Shown here: positions 1 through 8,814 of the stretch, one piece after another
Layout: each line of letters starts with the position of its first letter
Position numbering within the stretch: position 1 is the stretch's first letter
Assembly: GCF_010692725.1 (NCBI RefSeq)
Contig: NZ_JAAFZB010000095.1
Coordinates: 558,001 to 622,000, forward strand
Direction of reading: 5' to 3'
DNA length: 64,000 nucleotides
Source of the DNA: Flavihumibacter soli
Lineage (GTDB): Bacteria > Bacteroidota > Bacteroidia > Sphingobacteriales > Sphingobacteriaceae
Position numbers and translations under genes: made by a program
The notes under the pieces: generated by a model
Databases searched by the model: none
The model's input: the letters and a program-made list of their open reading frames with translations, nothing else
Told to the model about the DNA's origin: nothing

Positions 1-1487
1 TTTACCAGCTGCATTGAAATCGTGCTTCCACCCCGTTTAAAAGCCTTTTCCTTAAAATTAGTAGCGATTGACTTACGGATAGATTCTTCGACAAAGCCAT
101 TATGTGAATAGAAGGATGGATCTTCAGCAGTTAAAACCGCGTTCCTTAATAGTGGAGAGATCTGCTGGATCGGTGTATAGTCCGGGTTTTCCTGTCCGAT
201 CGTAATATTGCGCATCGGCTTGCCATATTCATATGGAGTATAGACAAAAGGTCCGTTAATCTTCCTGAAATTATTTTTCCCCCAACTAATCACCCGAAAC
301 TCTTTATTCGTTAAGCGTGACTCAAACACCACTTTGTCAGGGTGTTTTGAATTAAGGTGAAAATTCATGTCGTATTGCAGTTTGCCGGCAACCTGCATAC
401 CTTCGAGTGACTCAAACAGGCCTGTTGGAAAAGAGTTGAACAGCTGCTGCGCGTCCAGTTCGTTGGTGTGGAGTTTAAGTTCGTAGATCTTTTCCGGACT
501 CAGGGTGTATTTGATGAAGGGATTAGCCTGGATATTTTTAATATGGATCACAGAGCTGCTGTCGATTGCAATAAAATTCCGACCAAAGACCATGTCGGCG
601 TCAATAGATCCTTCGGGAAGCACAATATCATTGGCAGCAATCCGGGGATGATTGATCAGCAGGTTCTTAATCGCCCAGGAGCCTGAGATCCGGAAGTCGT
701 CGCCGTCCCTTGTCACCCTTTTCATCTCGGTGCTGATGGTGTCAAAGTTCAGTTTGAGTCCGTATTGTTTTTCAATAAAAGGCAGTTCAACTTTTTTCCC
801 ATCGGCGAACAGGCTCAGCTTAAGCTGCTTGTCGTCCGGGTAAACTTCACCATCCACATGCCAGACCGATTCTTTTCCGTTCACATTTATCGTCGACTTA
901 ACGGCGCCGTCGACAATCGTAGCGGTGGGGGTATACAGGCTGAAAGAGGTCGTGTCGTTAGTGAATTTTATCTCCAGATCCTTTACATCCATATCATCCG
1001 GGATCTTATAGAGCATCTGGTTGAGAAGATTATTGGCCAGTTCACCGAGGTTGACCTGGCGGGTGCTGCGGGTTGTATCGGCACTTTTCTTTCGAAACAG
1101 GAAGTCATAGTTGCGAATGCTGTCTTTGCGGGTCAGGTGGATCCAGGCATTGCTCGTTGTGACTTCCGCGAGCTTGATGTCGCCCAGAATAAGTGGAAGG
1201 AGTTTTATACCCACCCTGAATTTCTCAATATACATAAGACTGTCGCGGTTTTCCGGAACAACGGATATATTTTCGAGGTTAACGGTGCGGATTCCGGCAA
1301 AGCTGGCGCTACCGACTTTTAGGTCAAGATGATAATCTCTTTTAGCTTTTTTGATAGCGCGTTCTACTCCGGCCTTTAAAAGCGATTCCCTTTTATTGTA
1401 AGCGATCACTCCTCCTATTAAAAGCAAAATCAGGATGCTTGCTGTAACGATTCCGGTAATTTTAAGGTATTTGGAAGGGATATGCAT
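1..1487 (-). CDS. Biosynthetic peptidoglycan transglycosylase (GT51) with long N-terminal region, C-terminus outside the window
   Basis: An open frame runs from an ATG at 1487 to the window edge, 495 codons with no stop. It opens with an N-terminal membrane anchor (about residues 9-29). About 400 residues of beta-rich, AsmA/periplasmic-like sequence follow. At the cut end is the start of a GT51 transglycosylase domain: LTAEDPSFYSHNGF at 452-465 (Glu455 would be the catalytic acid) and then GGSTISMQL. GT51 enzymes polymerise lipid II glycan chains outside the inner membrane. Most class A PBPs have the GT51 domain directly after the anchor, so the long spacer is unusual for the general family, although I believe such proteins occur in Bacteroidota. 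Whether a transpeptidase domain follows cannot be seen. Divergent from mrp. Confidence 0.85.
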   Translation of the reverse strand, partial: MHIPSKYLKITGIVTASILILLLIGGVIAYNKRESLLKAGVERAIKKAKRDYHLDLKVGSASFAGIRTVNLENISVVPENRDSLMYIEKFRVGIKLLPLILGDIKLAEVTTSNAWIHLTRKDSIRNYDFLFRKKSADTTRSTRQVNLGELANNLLNQMLYKIPDDMDVKDLEIKFTNDTTSFSLYTPTATIVDGAVKSTINVNGKESVWHVDGEVYPDDKQLKLSLFADGKKVELPFIEKQYGLKLNFDTISTEMKRVTRDGDDFRISGSWAIKNLLINHPRIAANDIVLPEGSIDADMVFGRNFIAIDSSSVIHIKNIQANPFIKYTLSPEKIYELKLHTNELDAQQLFNSFPTGLFESLEGMQVAGKLQYDMNFHLNSKHPDKVVFESRLTNKEFRVISWGKNNFRKINGPFVYTPYEYGKPMRNITIGQENPDYTPIQQISPLLRNAVLTAEDPSFYSHNGFVEESIRKSIATNFKEKAFKRGGSTISMQLV

Positions 1488-1604
1488 ACAAGGCTGATTA
1501 CATACTATAAAGTCTGAACGCTTTAAATCGTTTTTTAAATCGATGATTGATGGTCAAATATCTGTAAAAAGCTCAAGTTAACAAGTTTTGCGTTGCCTGT
1601 TTAG

Positions 1605-1612
1605 TACTTTTG
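1605..1612 (+). promoter_or_regulatory. Putative -7 promoter element of mrp
   Basis: TACTTTTG matches the Bacteroidota sigma-A -7 consensus TAnnTTTG. A clear -33 TTG at the usual 19-21 nt spacing is not seen; a TTTG lies 14 nt upstream. Transcription would begin near 1618. That places the longer in-frame start at 1588 upstream of the message and favours the ATG at 1642. Confidence 0.5.
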
Positions 1613-1641
1613 CCGGATATTATAGCCCCCCTGCACCTAAC

Positions 1642-2703
1642 ATGATCAGCACCGAACAGGTTTTAAGCGCATTACGATATGTTGAGGACCCCGATCTGAA
1701 AAAAGATCTGGTAACCTTAAACATGATTGAAGATATCAGAATTGACGGAAATAAGTTAAGCTTTTCAGTTGTTTTAACTACTCCTGCATGTCCGATGAAA
1801 GATATGCTTGAAAATGCCTGCCGGAATGCGATCGGTCATTTTATCAGCAAGGATATTGAGGTAAAGATCAATATGACATCCCGGGTGACAAGCCGGCCGA
1901 GTCCTACATTAAGCAATATCAAGAATATAATAGCGGTTGCTTCAGGCAAGGGCGGTGTTGGGAAATCAACTGTTGCAGTAAACCTGGCTCTGGGGCTTGC
2001 TAAGAAGGGGGCAAGCGTAGGTCTTATTGATGCAGATATATACGGGCCGTCGATACCTATGATGTTTGGCGTAGAAGGTGCCCGGCCGCGAGCATTTGAA
2101 AATGCGGAAGGAAAGACCCGCATTGAGCCCGTAGAGAAGTACGGGATAAAGCTGCTTTCCATAGGGTTTTTCACGGATCCCAATCAGCCGGTACCATGGC
2201 GCGGGCCGATGGCTTCCAACGCTATCAAGCAGTTGTTTAACGATGCGGATTGGGGCGAACTGGATTACCTGGTAGTTGATCTCCCGCCCGGTACAGGCGA
2301 TATTCACATAACCGTCAGCCAGACCTATCCTATCACCGGAGCCGTAATAGTTACCACCCCGCAAAACGTTGCTATCGCCGATGCGAAAAAGGGGGTAGGT
2401 ATGTTTTTGATGGATTCAATCAATGTTCCTTTGATCGGCGTAGTTGAAAACATGTCATATTTTACACCGGCTGAACTTCCGGATAACAAATACTATATAT
2501 TCGGTCAGAATGGCGGTAAGAAGTTGTCAGAGCAGTTTAACGCGCCATTTCTTGGTGAGATACCCCTGGTTAAAAGTATCAGTGATGGCGGTGACGCAGG
2601 TGAGCCGGTTATTTTGAAAAACAATGACCTGATGGCTGATGCCTTTATGCAGATAACCGAACGTGTGGCGCAACAGGTCGCTATTCTGAACGCCCGTAAA
2701 TAG
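1642..2703 (+). CDS. mrp: Mrp/NBP35-type Fe-S cluster carrier ATPase
   Basis: The 353-residue protein has an N-terminal MIP18/DUF59 domain (about 1-85, with TTPACPMKD holding the conserved Cys50). A deviant Walker A SGKGGVGKS follows at 101-109, then the ParA/MinD-like Mrp ATPase fold (GLIDADIYGPSIP, VVDLPPGTGD). Family role: cytosolic ATP-dependent carrier for Fe-S clusters. The CxxC expected near ENMSYF in proteobacterial Mrp is absent; the sequence there is ENMSYFTPAELPDNKYY. The start at 1642 is preferred over an in-frame start at 1588 because the best promoter element lies at 1605-1612 and MISTEQVL is a typical family start. A NifU-type scaffold gene follows 42 bp downstream and is probably co-transcribed. 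Confidence 0.93.
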   Translation: MISTEQVLSALRYVEDPDLKKDLVTLNMIEDIRIDGNKLSFSVVLTTPACPMKDMLENACRNAIGHFISKDIEVKINMTSRVTSRPSPTLSNIKNIIAVASGKGGVGKSTVAVNLALGLAKKGASVGLIDADIYGPSIPMMFGVEGARPRAFENAEGKTRIEPVEKYGIKLLSIGFFTDPNQPVPWRGPMASNAIKQLFNDADWGELDYLVVDLPPGTGDIHITVSQTYPITGAVIVTTPQNVAIADAKKGVGMFLMDSINVPLIGVVENMSYFTPAELPDNKYYIFGQNGGKKLSEQFNAPFLGEIPLVKSISDGGDAGEPVILKNNDLMADAFMQITERVAQQVAILNARK

Positions 2704-2745
2704 AAAAAATATAATTTTAGTATCTTTATAAAAAATAAGATCACC

Positions 2746-3024
2746 ATGGATTTGCTACAAAGAGTTGAAGATGCATTGAATACAATCCGCCCCTACTTAG
2801 AGGCTGACGGTGGCAATGTATCTGTGGAAGAGATCACTCCTGATCATGTTGTGCGTTTGCGTCTGCTGGGATCCTGCGGTTCATGCCCGATGAGTATTAT
2901 GACCCTTAAAGCTGGTATCGAGGAAGCGATAAAGAAAGCCGTGCCGGAAATTGTTTCTATCGAAGCCATCAATTTAACTGATATCGATGATCCTAACGCG
3001 GTACTCCCGGAGCGATTACAATAA
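2746..3024 (+). CDS. NifU C-terminal-domain Fe-S scaffold protein
   Basis: A 92-residue single-domain protein matching the NifU C-terminal (Nfu) fold. LLGSCGSCPMSIMTLKAGIE carries the CxxC that binds a bridging Fe-S cluster between two subunits. No N-terminal A-type or IscU-like domain is present, so it is the short Nfu form. It lies directly after mrp, so scaffold and carrier are plausibly made together, and Nfu may hand clusters to Mrp; that is inference from adjacency. The start is the first ATG, preceded by an A/T-rich gap of 42 bp. Confidence 0.92.
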   Translation: MDLLQRVEDALNTIRPYLEADGGNVSVEEITPDHVVRLRLLGSCGSCPMSIMTLKAGIEEAIKKAVPEIVSIEAINLTDIDDPNAVLPERLQ

Positions 3025-3091
3025 CGTTATTCTCCTCCCTTAACCCAATGCTTTAACAAATATTTAACAAACACACGGCACGATTTTTTGG

Positions 3092-3099
3092 TAGTTTTG
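3092..3099 (+). promoter_or_regulatory. Putative -7 element, nearly leaderless message
   Basis: TAGTTTTG matches TAnnTTTG and ends 5 nt before the ATG at 3105, so transcription would start at or beside the start codon. No convincing -33 TTG is seen. Confidence 0.35.
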
Positions 3100-3104
3100 G
3101 ACTT

Positions 3105-3740
3105 ATGCGCTATTGGTTAATTATCATCGGTTTATTTTCCTGTCTGTTCGGATATTCTCAAACACCTGATAAGAAACTGGTGCAGTTTTCAGGAGTTATC
3201 ATAAATATGGACAGCAATACCGTGGTTCCCTATGTAACGATCACAAATAAGTCTGTCCGCAATCAGATCTTCGCCGCCAACTATAAAGGCTACTTCTCTT
3301 TTGTGGCCCATGAAGGCGATACACTTCAGTTTAGTGCCGTCGGCTACTTTCGCGAAGGCATTGTCATCCCTACCGGCCTCCCGGAAAAGAAATACACAGT
3401 TATGGTGAAGATGAAGCAGGAGATCATCAACCTGCCGACAGTTCGTGTCTTTCCATGGGCGAGTGAGGATGAGTTCAAACGGGAATTACTGACAATGAAG
3501 TTTGCAGATGATGACCTGGAAATCGCCAGTAAGAATGTTTCCAGGGAAAGCCTTTCTGCAATGGCTGCAAATTTGCCGCGTGACGGTCAGGAAATGCACA
3601 ACCTGAACTTCCAGAATAATCATGTTGCCCTGACAAATCAGAATATAAATCAACGGATGGCCAACCCTCTTTTAAATCCTTTTGCCTGGGGTGCGCTTAT
3701 TCAGCAGATCATACAAGGTGACAAGAGCAGGAGTAAGTGA
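3105..3740 (+). CDS. Secreted CarboxypepD_reg-like domain protein
   Basis: The 211-residue protein has a signal peptide (MRYWLIIIGLFSCLFGYSQ). A carboxypeptidase-regulatory-like beta domain follows at about 25-105 (VQFSGVIINMDSNTVVPYV ... YKGYFSFVAHEGDTLQFSAVGY). This Ig-like fold is the one that precedes TonB-linked receptors in this phylum, but no plug or barrel follows. The remainder (about 110-211) is polar and unassigned, with NPLLNPFAWGALIQQIIQG near the end. The likely location is periplasm or outer membrane; the function is unknown. Neighbours (nifU upstream, def convergent downstream) give no clear hint. Confidence 0.75.
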   Translation: MRYWLIIIGLFSCLFGYSQTPDKKLVQFSGVIINMDSNTVVPYVTITNKSVRNQIFAANYKGYFSFVAHEGDTLQFSAVGYFREGIVIPTGLPEKKYTVMVKMKQEIINLPTVRVFPWASEDEFKRELLTMKFADDDLEIASKNVSRESLSAMAANLPRDGQEMHNLNFQNNHVALTNQNINQRMANPLLNPFAWGALIQQIIQGDKSRSK

Positions 3741-3883
3741 AAGAGGTAAAAGGTAAAAGGTGAAAGGTTGAATGGAGTGGAATCCATTAGCTACTTTATT
3801 CTAATAGCCTGCCCGTCTTCTCGATGAAAACTTCCTGCCCATTGATTTCGAGGATATGATACCTTCCCACCTTCGCCCCTGAA

Positions 3884-4453
3884 TTATCTTTTCTTCTTCA
3901 GAGCGGGAAATTTCATTTTATAATCCACTTTTACAAAACCCTTGGAAATTGAATCCAGGCGATTTTTTAACATGGCTTTACGCAGGGGGCTGAGCTTGTC
4001 GGTAAAGAGTTTGCCTTCTATGTGATCATATTCATGCTGAATCACCCTGGCTGCCAGGCCATCATATGATTCTGTGTGCTCCTTCCAGTCCTGGTCAAGA
4101 TAAGTAATCGTCAGGTTCTGATTACGGCTTACGTCTTCCCGGATATCAGGAATACTTAAACAACCTTCGTTGAAACTCCATTTTTCGCCGCTTTCCTCAA
4201 GTATTTGGGGGTTTATGAAGACTTTTTTAAAGTTTTTTAGTGCCTCATCATCCTCTGCAAAGGGAATTGCGTCGATTATAAATAAGCGGATGGATAGTCC
4301 GATCTGCGGTGCCGCAAGCCCAACACCATGTGCGCCATACATGGTTTCGAACATATTTTCAATCAGCTTATCTAAATCAGCGTAATCAGAAGAGATATCT
4401 GCGGCTTTTTTCCTTAAAACAGGATCACCGTAGGCTACTATAGGCAGTTTCAT
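3884..4453 (-). CDS. def: Peptide deformylase
   Basis: A 189-residue metalloenzyme that removes the N-formyl group from nascent proteins. All three family motifs are present: GVGLAAPQ at 43-50, EGCLS at 96-100 (metal ligand Cys98) and QHEYDH at 139-144 (metal ligands His140 and His144, catalytic Glu141). Length is normal. The first ATG lies only 5 nt after a perfect TATTTTTG promoter element, so the message is probably almost leaderless. It lies downstream of an M16 peptidase gene on the same strand but has its own promoter. Confidence 0.97.
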   Translation of the reverse strand: MKLPIVAYGDPVLRKKAADISSDYADLDKLIENMFETMYGAHGVGLAAPQIGLSIRLFIIDAIPFAEDDEALKNFKKVFINPQILEESGEKWSFNEGCLSIPDIREDVSRNQNLTITYLDQDWKEHTESYDGLAARVIQHEYDHIEGKLFTDKLSPLRKAMLKNRLDSISKGFVKVDYKMKFPALKKKR

Positions 4454-4458
4454 AAACG

Positions 4459-4466
4459 CAAAAATA
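4459..4466 (-). promoter_or_regulatory. -7 promoter element of def
   Basis: On the minus strand TATTTTTG is a perfect TAnnTTTG and ends 5 nt before the def ATG. No good -33 TTG is visible at 19-21 nt. Confidence 0.5.
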
Positions 4467-4528
4467 ACAGGATTTGTAAGTACTGAAGTAATTTTAATAG
4501 AATAATGAGGTTGTAATGTCAGAAGGGG

Positions 4529-5758
4529 TCAGTCGTGCGGCTCGAAGAGAAGCGTGGTCAGGTTCTCTGGATTAAACATTTGGTTGGCTATTTCAAGCAC
4601 CTGGGATGAGGTTACCGCATTAATTTTTGCAAAAACTTCTTCGAGTGTGTCTACTCTTCCATAGTCTATAAGACTTTTGGCCATCGAGATGATCAGGCTC
4701 ATTCGGTTCTCTTCTCCCAAAGCAATCTGGCCAATAAACTTTTGCTTTGCCTGGTGCAGCTGTATTGGTCCAAGTGCATTGTCCCTGAGTTTTTTTAATT
4801 CCCGGAACATCAGCTTTGTAGCCCGCTGGATCTTTTCTGTGTCGGTACCAAAGTAGATGGAAAAGATACCGGTATCACTCAGCGGCGTATAGTTGGATTC
4901 TATCGTGTAAGCAATGCCATGTTTTTCCCTGATCTCCAGATTGAGCCTCGAACTCATTCCTGTACCGCCAAGAAGGTTGTTTAGCAATAGAAAGCCAACC
5001 TTGTGCTTGTGATGGAATGAGTAGGATCTGCTGCCGATGACGCAGTGGGCCTGGTTAATTGGCTTTTTATATAGCCGATTCTTTGGGTGGTACAGATTAG
5101 GCGCCTCCCGTTTTCTGGGGCTGGTGTTCGCCTTAATATGGGCAAACGTTTTTTCAGCGGCTTTGATAACCTTTTTAAAGTTGTAATTGCCGAAAATTCC
5201 GATCACTATTTCATCAGTGCGATAGTTCGTTTCGCTAAAGGCTTTAATGTCATCACGTGTGAAGCTCTTGACACTTAACGGGGTTCCCAGTATATTTCGT
5301 CCAAGGGAGTGGCCGTCAAAAATAAGGTCCTCAAAATCGTCGTTTACCGCTTCATCCGGCTGGTCCTGGTAAGAGGAGATCTCATCGAGAATAACTTCCA
5401 TCTCTTTGTTCATCTCATCCTCCGGAAAGACGGAATGAAAGACTATATCCTGAAACAGGTCCAGCGATCTTTCGAGGTGCGGATTTAAGAAGGAGGCATG
5501 TACGCAAGTATATTCCTTTGTAGTATATGCATTCAGGTCAGCTCCGACCAGTTCCAGCCTGTTCAATATCTGGCTCGTATTTCTCTTCTCCGTTTTCTTA
5601 AATAAAAGGTGTTCGATGAAATGGGCGAGACCGCTTTTATGCACATCCTCATCCCTGGAACCTGCATTGATGATGATACAAGCATGAGAAATACTGCTGG
5701 CAGCGCTTTTGTGTAAAATTCTGATACCGTTATCAAGCGTGTGTACCTGGTATTCCAT
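4529..5758 (-). CDS. M16 family zinc peptidase (pitrilysin/MPP-like)
   Basis: The 409-residue protein is a single-chain M16B-type peptidase with two halves. The inverted zinc motif HFIEH lies at 46-50, followed by FKKTEKRN. The third ligand Glu126 in EVILDEISSYQDQ sits 76 residues after His50, matching the HxxEH-(X)75-E spacing of the family. The C-terminal half (FLLLNNLLGGTGMSSRLNLEIREKHGIAY) carries the RE-GLAY-type signature. There is no signal peptide, so it is probably cytoplasmic, degrading short peptides. It lies 75 bp upstream of def on the same strand. Confidence 0.93.
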   Translation of the reverse strand: MEYQVHTLDNGIRILHKSAASSISHACIIINAGSRDEDVHKSGLAHFIEHLLFKKTEKRNTSQILNRLELVGADLNAYTTKEYTCVHASFLNPHLERSLDLFQDIVFHSVFPEDEMNKEMEVILDEISSYQDQPDEAVNDDFEDLIFDGHSLGRNILGTPLSVKSFTRDDIKAFSETNYRTDEIVIGIFGNYNFKKVIKAAEKTFAHIKANTSPRKREAPNLYHPKNRLYKKPINQAHCVIGSRSYSFHHKHKVGFLLLNNLLGGTGMSSRLNLEIREKHGIAYTIESNYTPLSDTGIFSIYFGTDTEKIQRATKLMFRELKKLRDNALGPIQLHQAKQKFIGQIALGEENRMSLIISMAKSLIDYGRVDTLEEVFAKINAVTSSQVLEIANQMFNPENLTTLLFEPHD

Positions 5759-5829
5759 AGGCGGCTAATTTATCAAAAACATAACAGATTCCGGGGGTTA
5801 ATAAGCTTAGCGCAGATATGTACAAAATA

Positions 5830-5862
5830 CACAGGGCCTTCCGTTTACGCGAAGGCCCTGTG
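5830..5862 (-). terminator. Rho-independent terminator after the DUF892 gene
   Basis: A perfect 12-bp stem, CACAGGGCCTTC (5830-5841) with GAAGGCCCTGTG (5851-5862), and a 9-nt loop. On the minus strand it is followed by TATTTTGT. It lies between the DUF892 gene and the M16 gene and so ends the DUF892 transcript. Confidence 0.8.
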
Positions 5863-5902
5863 ATTCAATGAAGGTTTTGTCAGATAAGGGAAGCCGTTTG
5901 CA

Positions 5903-6448
5903 TTAGTTTTCTTCCCGCATTGCCGATTGGTTTACGTAAGCTTCAGCAATTTGAGTTAAAAGAGAGTCTGCATTCTTTTCTTCGTCGAGGATTTGGTTCA
6001 GGAGCTCAGCAGCTTCAGGTAAACCAAGAACGTCTGCAAGCGTGCGGAGAGTTCCATATGAAGCGATTTCGTAGTGCTCAACTTTCTGGGCTGCAGCGAT
6101 AATACCAACATCCCTTGTCATGGTGCCGTTCTCAGTTTCCGACATGATGCTTTCGGCTTCTTTAACGAGGCCTTCCATAGCTTCACATTTTTTTGCTACC
6201 GCTTTTTCGTCGATACTCGCAAAAACCTGTTCGAGTTTAATGACCTGGTTTTCAGTTTCAGCAAGATGCTTTTCAATAGCAGACCTTAACTCCTCGGAAG
6301 TAGCTTTCTTAGCCATTTTAGGCAGAGCCTTAGTCAGGTGCTTCTCAGCCCAGTAGAGATCTTTCAGTGAATCAACGAATAATTCTTTCAGAGCTGATGA
6401 TTCATCCGTCATTTTTTGATTGGATGATCTGGATGTTTTTGTTGCCAT
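5903..6448 (-). CDS. DUF892 ferritin-like protein (YciF/YciE family)
   Basis: The 181-residue helical protein opens with LKELFVDSLKDLYWAEKHLTKA, the typical start of the DUF892 ferritin-like domain (about 18-175). Acidic residues repeat along four helices (EKHLAETENQV, KVEHYEIASYG). Members are cytoplasmic four-helix bundles with a possible di-metal site, often linked to stress responses; the biochemical activity is not established. The first 18 residues are polar and variable. It is monocistronic: terminator downstream, and msrA ends 110 bp upstream on the same strand. Confidence 0.9.
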   Translation of the reverse strand: MATKTSRSSNQKMTDESSALKELFVDSLKDLYWAEKHLTKALPKMAKKATSEELRSAIEKHLAETENQVIKLEQVFASIDEKAVAKKCEAMEGLVKEAESIMSETENGTMTRDVGIIAAAQKVEHYEIASYGTLRTLADVLGLPEAAELLNQILDEEKNADSLLTQIAEAYVNQSAMREEN

Positions 6449-6558
6449 AAGTTTGTTTTTTTAAGGATATATGTACTGAAGCAACACCTCTGGCAACAAA
6501 TAGTTCTTTAAAATTTTAATCGAAATAATGCCTTAATCGGCCTTTAGGATGATGCCCA

Positions 6559-7206
6559 TTATTTTAATTTTCCCTTATAAGTTTTTTTGAACAGCTCATA
6601 ACGCGGTATCGAAACCGAGCGCACATAAGGATCATTCGGGTGGTGTTCAATATAATCCTGGTGATAAGATTCGGCCCGATAGAACTCGTTAAGGGGTTTT
6701 AGTTCGGTCACGATCGGGTTCTTGAACCTTCCTGAACGGCTTACATCGCGCACAGCCTGCTGGGCAAGTGCTTTTTCTGCAGAAGAACCATAAAAGAGTA
6801 TGGACCGGTAAGACGAACCCCGGTCAGGTCCCTGCTGATCCGGCGTTGTGGGGTCGTGGGAAGCGAAAAATACCTTCACCAGTTCGGCGTAGGTGATCTT
6901 CTTCGGGTCATAGTACACCAGCACGGACTCGGCATGGCCGGTAGTCTCCGTATTTACCAGTTCGTAATAGGGATTTGCTTTATGGCCGCCCGCATAACCC
7001 GACACAGCCGAATCAACACCGGCGACAGCTTCGAAGATGTGCTCTGTGCACCAGAAGCAGCCGGAGCCAAATGCGGCGATCGCTTTTCCGTTAGGCGCTT
7101 TTAAAGATACTTTTCTAACATCCTGCTTTTTCTGCGAGATAGCGTCACAGGAAAATAATACGATGACGGTAAAAACCGCTGTTACAATGAAGGATAAGCG
7201 TTTCAT
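6559..7206 (-). CDS. msrA: Peptide-methionine (S)-S-oxide reductase, lipoprotein form
   Basis: The 215-residue protein begins with a lipoprotein signal peptide (VLFSC, lipidated Cys20). The MsrA domain follows at about 40-205. GCFWC (catalytic Cys50 and Cys53) and SAVSGYAGG are the family signatures; SHDPTTPDQQGPDRGSSYRS and YHQDYIEHHP complete the active site region. It repairs S-epimer methionine sulfoxide in proteins. The lipoprotein signal places this copy in the envelope, protecting periplasmic proteins. There is no MsrB domain or msrB neighbour. Confidence 0.95.
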   Translation of the reverse strand: MKRLSFIVTAVFTVIVLFSCDAISQKKQDVRKVSLKAPNGKAIAAFGSGCFWCTEHIFEAVAGVDSAVSGYAGGHKANPYYELVNTETTGHAESVLVYYDPKKITYAELVKVFFASHDPTTPDQQGPDRGSSYRSILFYGSSAEKALAQQAVRDVSRSGRFKNPIVTELKPLNEFYRAESYHQDYIEHHPNDPYVRSVSIPRYELFKKTYKGKLK

Positions 7207-7275
7207 GATAAGTTTTAGATATATACGTATTAGAACACGAAACCGGTTTGCGCGGTTTACCGGCTTAAAGATAAA

Positions 7276-8814
7276 CTATCCGGCCCAGCCCTCCCTGTCG
7301 AGGCTTCGGTAATTAATAGCCTCTGCCAGGTGTTCCAGATCGATGCCATCGCTGCCTGCCAGGTCGGCTACTGTGCGGGCTACTTTCAGGATCCGGTCAT
7401 ATGCCCGTGCGGAAAGTCCGAGCTTTTCCATGGCTTTCTTAAGCAGTATCTGCCCGGCTTCATCGATACGGCAGATCTCACGAACAGATTTAGGGCTCAT
7501 CTGCGCATTGCAGAAGACGTCTGTTTTATTCTCAAAGCGTTTCACCTGGATGTCGCGGGCCTCCACGACCCGGCTGCGTATGGCATCACTCTTTTCAGCC
7601 AGCCGGTCTGAAGCGAGTTCTGTAAAATTTACCGGGGTGACTTCAACGTGCAGATCGATTCGGTCCAGCAGTGGCCCTGAGATCTTGCTAAGATATTTCT
7701 GAACCGTTCCCGGCGGGCAAATGCACTCCTTTTCCGGGTGATTATAGAAGCCGCAGGGGCAGGGGTTCATGGAGGCGACAAGCATAAAGCTGGCAGGATA
7801 ATTAACCGTTGATCGCGCCCGGGAGATCGTAACACGCCGTTCTTCCAGGGGCTGGCGCATCACTTCCAGCACGGTACGTTTAAATTCCGGCAGCTCGTCC
7901 AGGAATAGCACCCCATTATGGGCAAGTGAAATCTCTCCGGGCTGCGGGTTCGTGCCACCGCCAACGAGTGCGACATCGCTGATCGTGTGATGCGGTGAAC
8001 GGAACGGCCGAACCGTCATCAGTGAGTCGGAAGCTGCCAGCTTCCCGGCTACAGAATGAATCTTTGTCGTATCCAAAGCCTCGTAAAGATTAAGCGGCGG
8101 CAGTATTGTCGGGAAACGCTTCGCAAGCATGGTCTTACCCGCACCAGGCGGTCCTATAAGGATAACGTTATGCCCGCCGGCTGCGGCAATCTCCAGGGCT
8201 CGCTTAATGTTCTCCTGCCCTTTCACGTCAGCGAAGTCGTTATCGTATTTGCTGATATTTACCTGGAATTCCTCCCGGATATCGACCACTGTCTGTTCCA
8301 GCTTGCCCTTATCATTGAAAAAGTTAATGACTTCCAGTAAAGTATCCGCACCGTAAACCTCGAAGTCATTTACTATTGCCGCCTCCCGCGCGTTCGCGCG
8401 GGGAAGGATCATACCTTTAAAGCCCTCCTTGCGTGCCTGAATGGCAATAGGCAGCGCCCCTTTTATTGGCTGTAAGCCGCCGTCAAGCGAAACCTCGCCC
8501 ATGACAATGTATTGCTCCAGTTTGTCTTGCAATATCTGGTCGGAGCCTGCCAGTATTCCAATTGCAATTGCCAGGTCGAATGCCGAGCCTTCCTTGCGTA
8601 TGTCGGCGGGCGACAGGTTAATGACGATTCGCTTGCGCGGCATGATATAGCGGGATGTATTGATCGCCGTTTCGATCCGCAATAAACTCTCTTTAACGGC
8701 ATTGTCGGGTAAACCCACGATATGATATCTGAGGCCGCCGGTTATGTTTACTTCAATGGTGATGGTGATCGCTTCAATTCCATAAACGGCGCTTGCAAAA
8801 GTTTTTACCGGCAT
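7276..8814 (-). CDS. comM: YifB/ComM-family Mg-chelatase-like AAA+ ATPase
   Basis: The 512-residue protein has three family segments. The N-terminal ChlI/Lon-like domain (about 1-165) begins MPVKTFASAVYGIEA. The AAA+ module has Walker A GPPGAGKT at 221-228 and LFLDELPEF as Walker B. A Cys-rich insert NPCPCGFYNHPEKECICPP precedes the C-terminal Mg_chelatase_C region. In Vibrio and Haemophilus ComM is a hexameric helicase that promotes branch migration during natural transformation. No competence genes are nearby. Length is normal. Confidence 0.93.
   Translation of the reverse strand: MPVKTFASAVYGIEAITITIEVNITGGLRYHIVGLPDNAVKESLLRIETAINTSRYIMPRKRIVINLSPADIRKEGSAFDLAIAIGILAGSDQILQDKLEQYIVMGEVSLDGGLQPIKGALPIAIQARKEGFKGMILPRANAREAAIVNDFEVYGADTLLEVINFFNDKGKLEQTVVDIREEFQVNISKYDNDFADVKGQENIKRALEIAAAGGHNVILIGPPGAGKTMLAKRFPTILPPLNLYEALDTTKIHSVAGKLAASDSLMTVRPFRSPHHTISDVALVGGGTNPQPGEISLAHNGVLFLDELPEFKRTVLEVMRQPLEERRVTISRARSTVNYPASFMLVASMNPCPCGFYNHPEKECICPPGTVQKYLSKISGPLLDRIDLHVEVTPVNFTELASDRLAEKSDAIRSRVVEARDIQVKRFENKTDVFCNAQMSPKSVREICRIDEAGQILLKKAMEKLGLSARAYDRILKVARTVADLAGSDGIDLEHLAEAINYRSLDREGWAG

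Noticed and set aside
765-1322. A 185-codon plus-strand open frame
   Set aside because: It lies antisense inside the transglycosylase gene, whose minus-strand frame has recognisable GT51 motifs; the plus-strand product resembles nothing.
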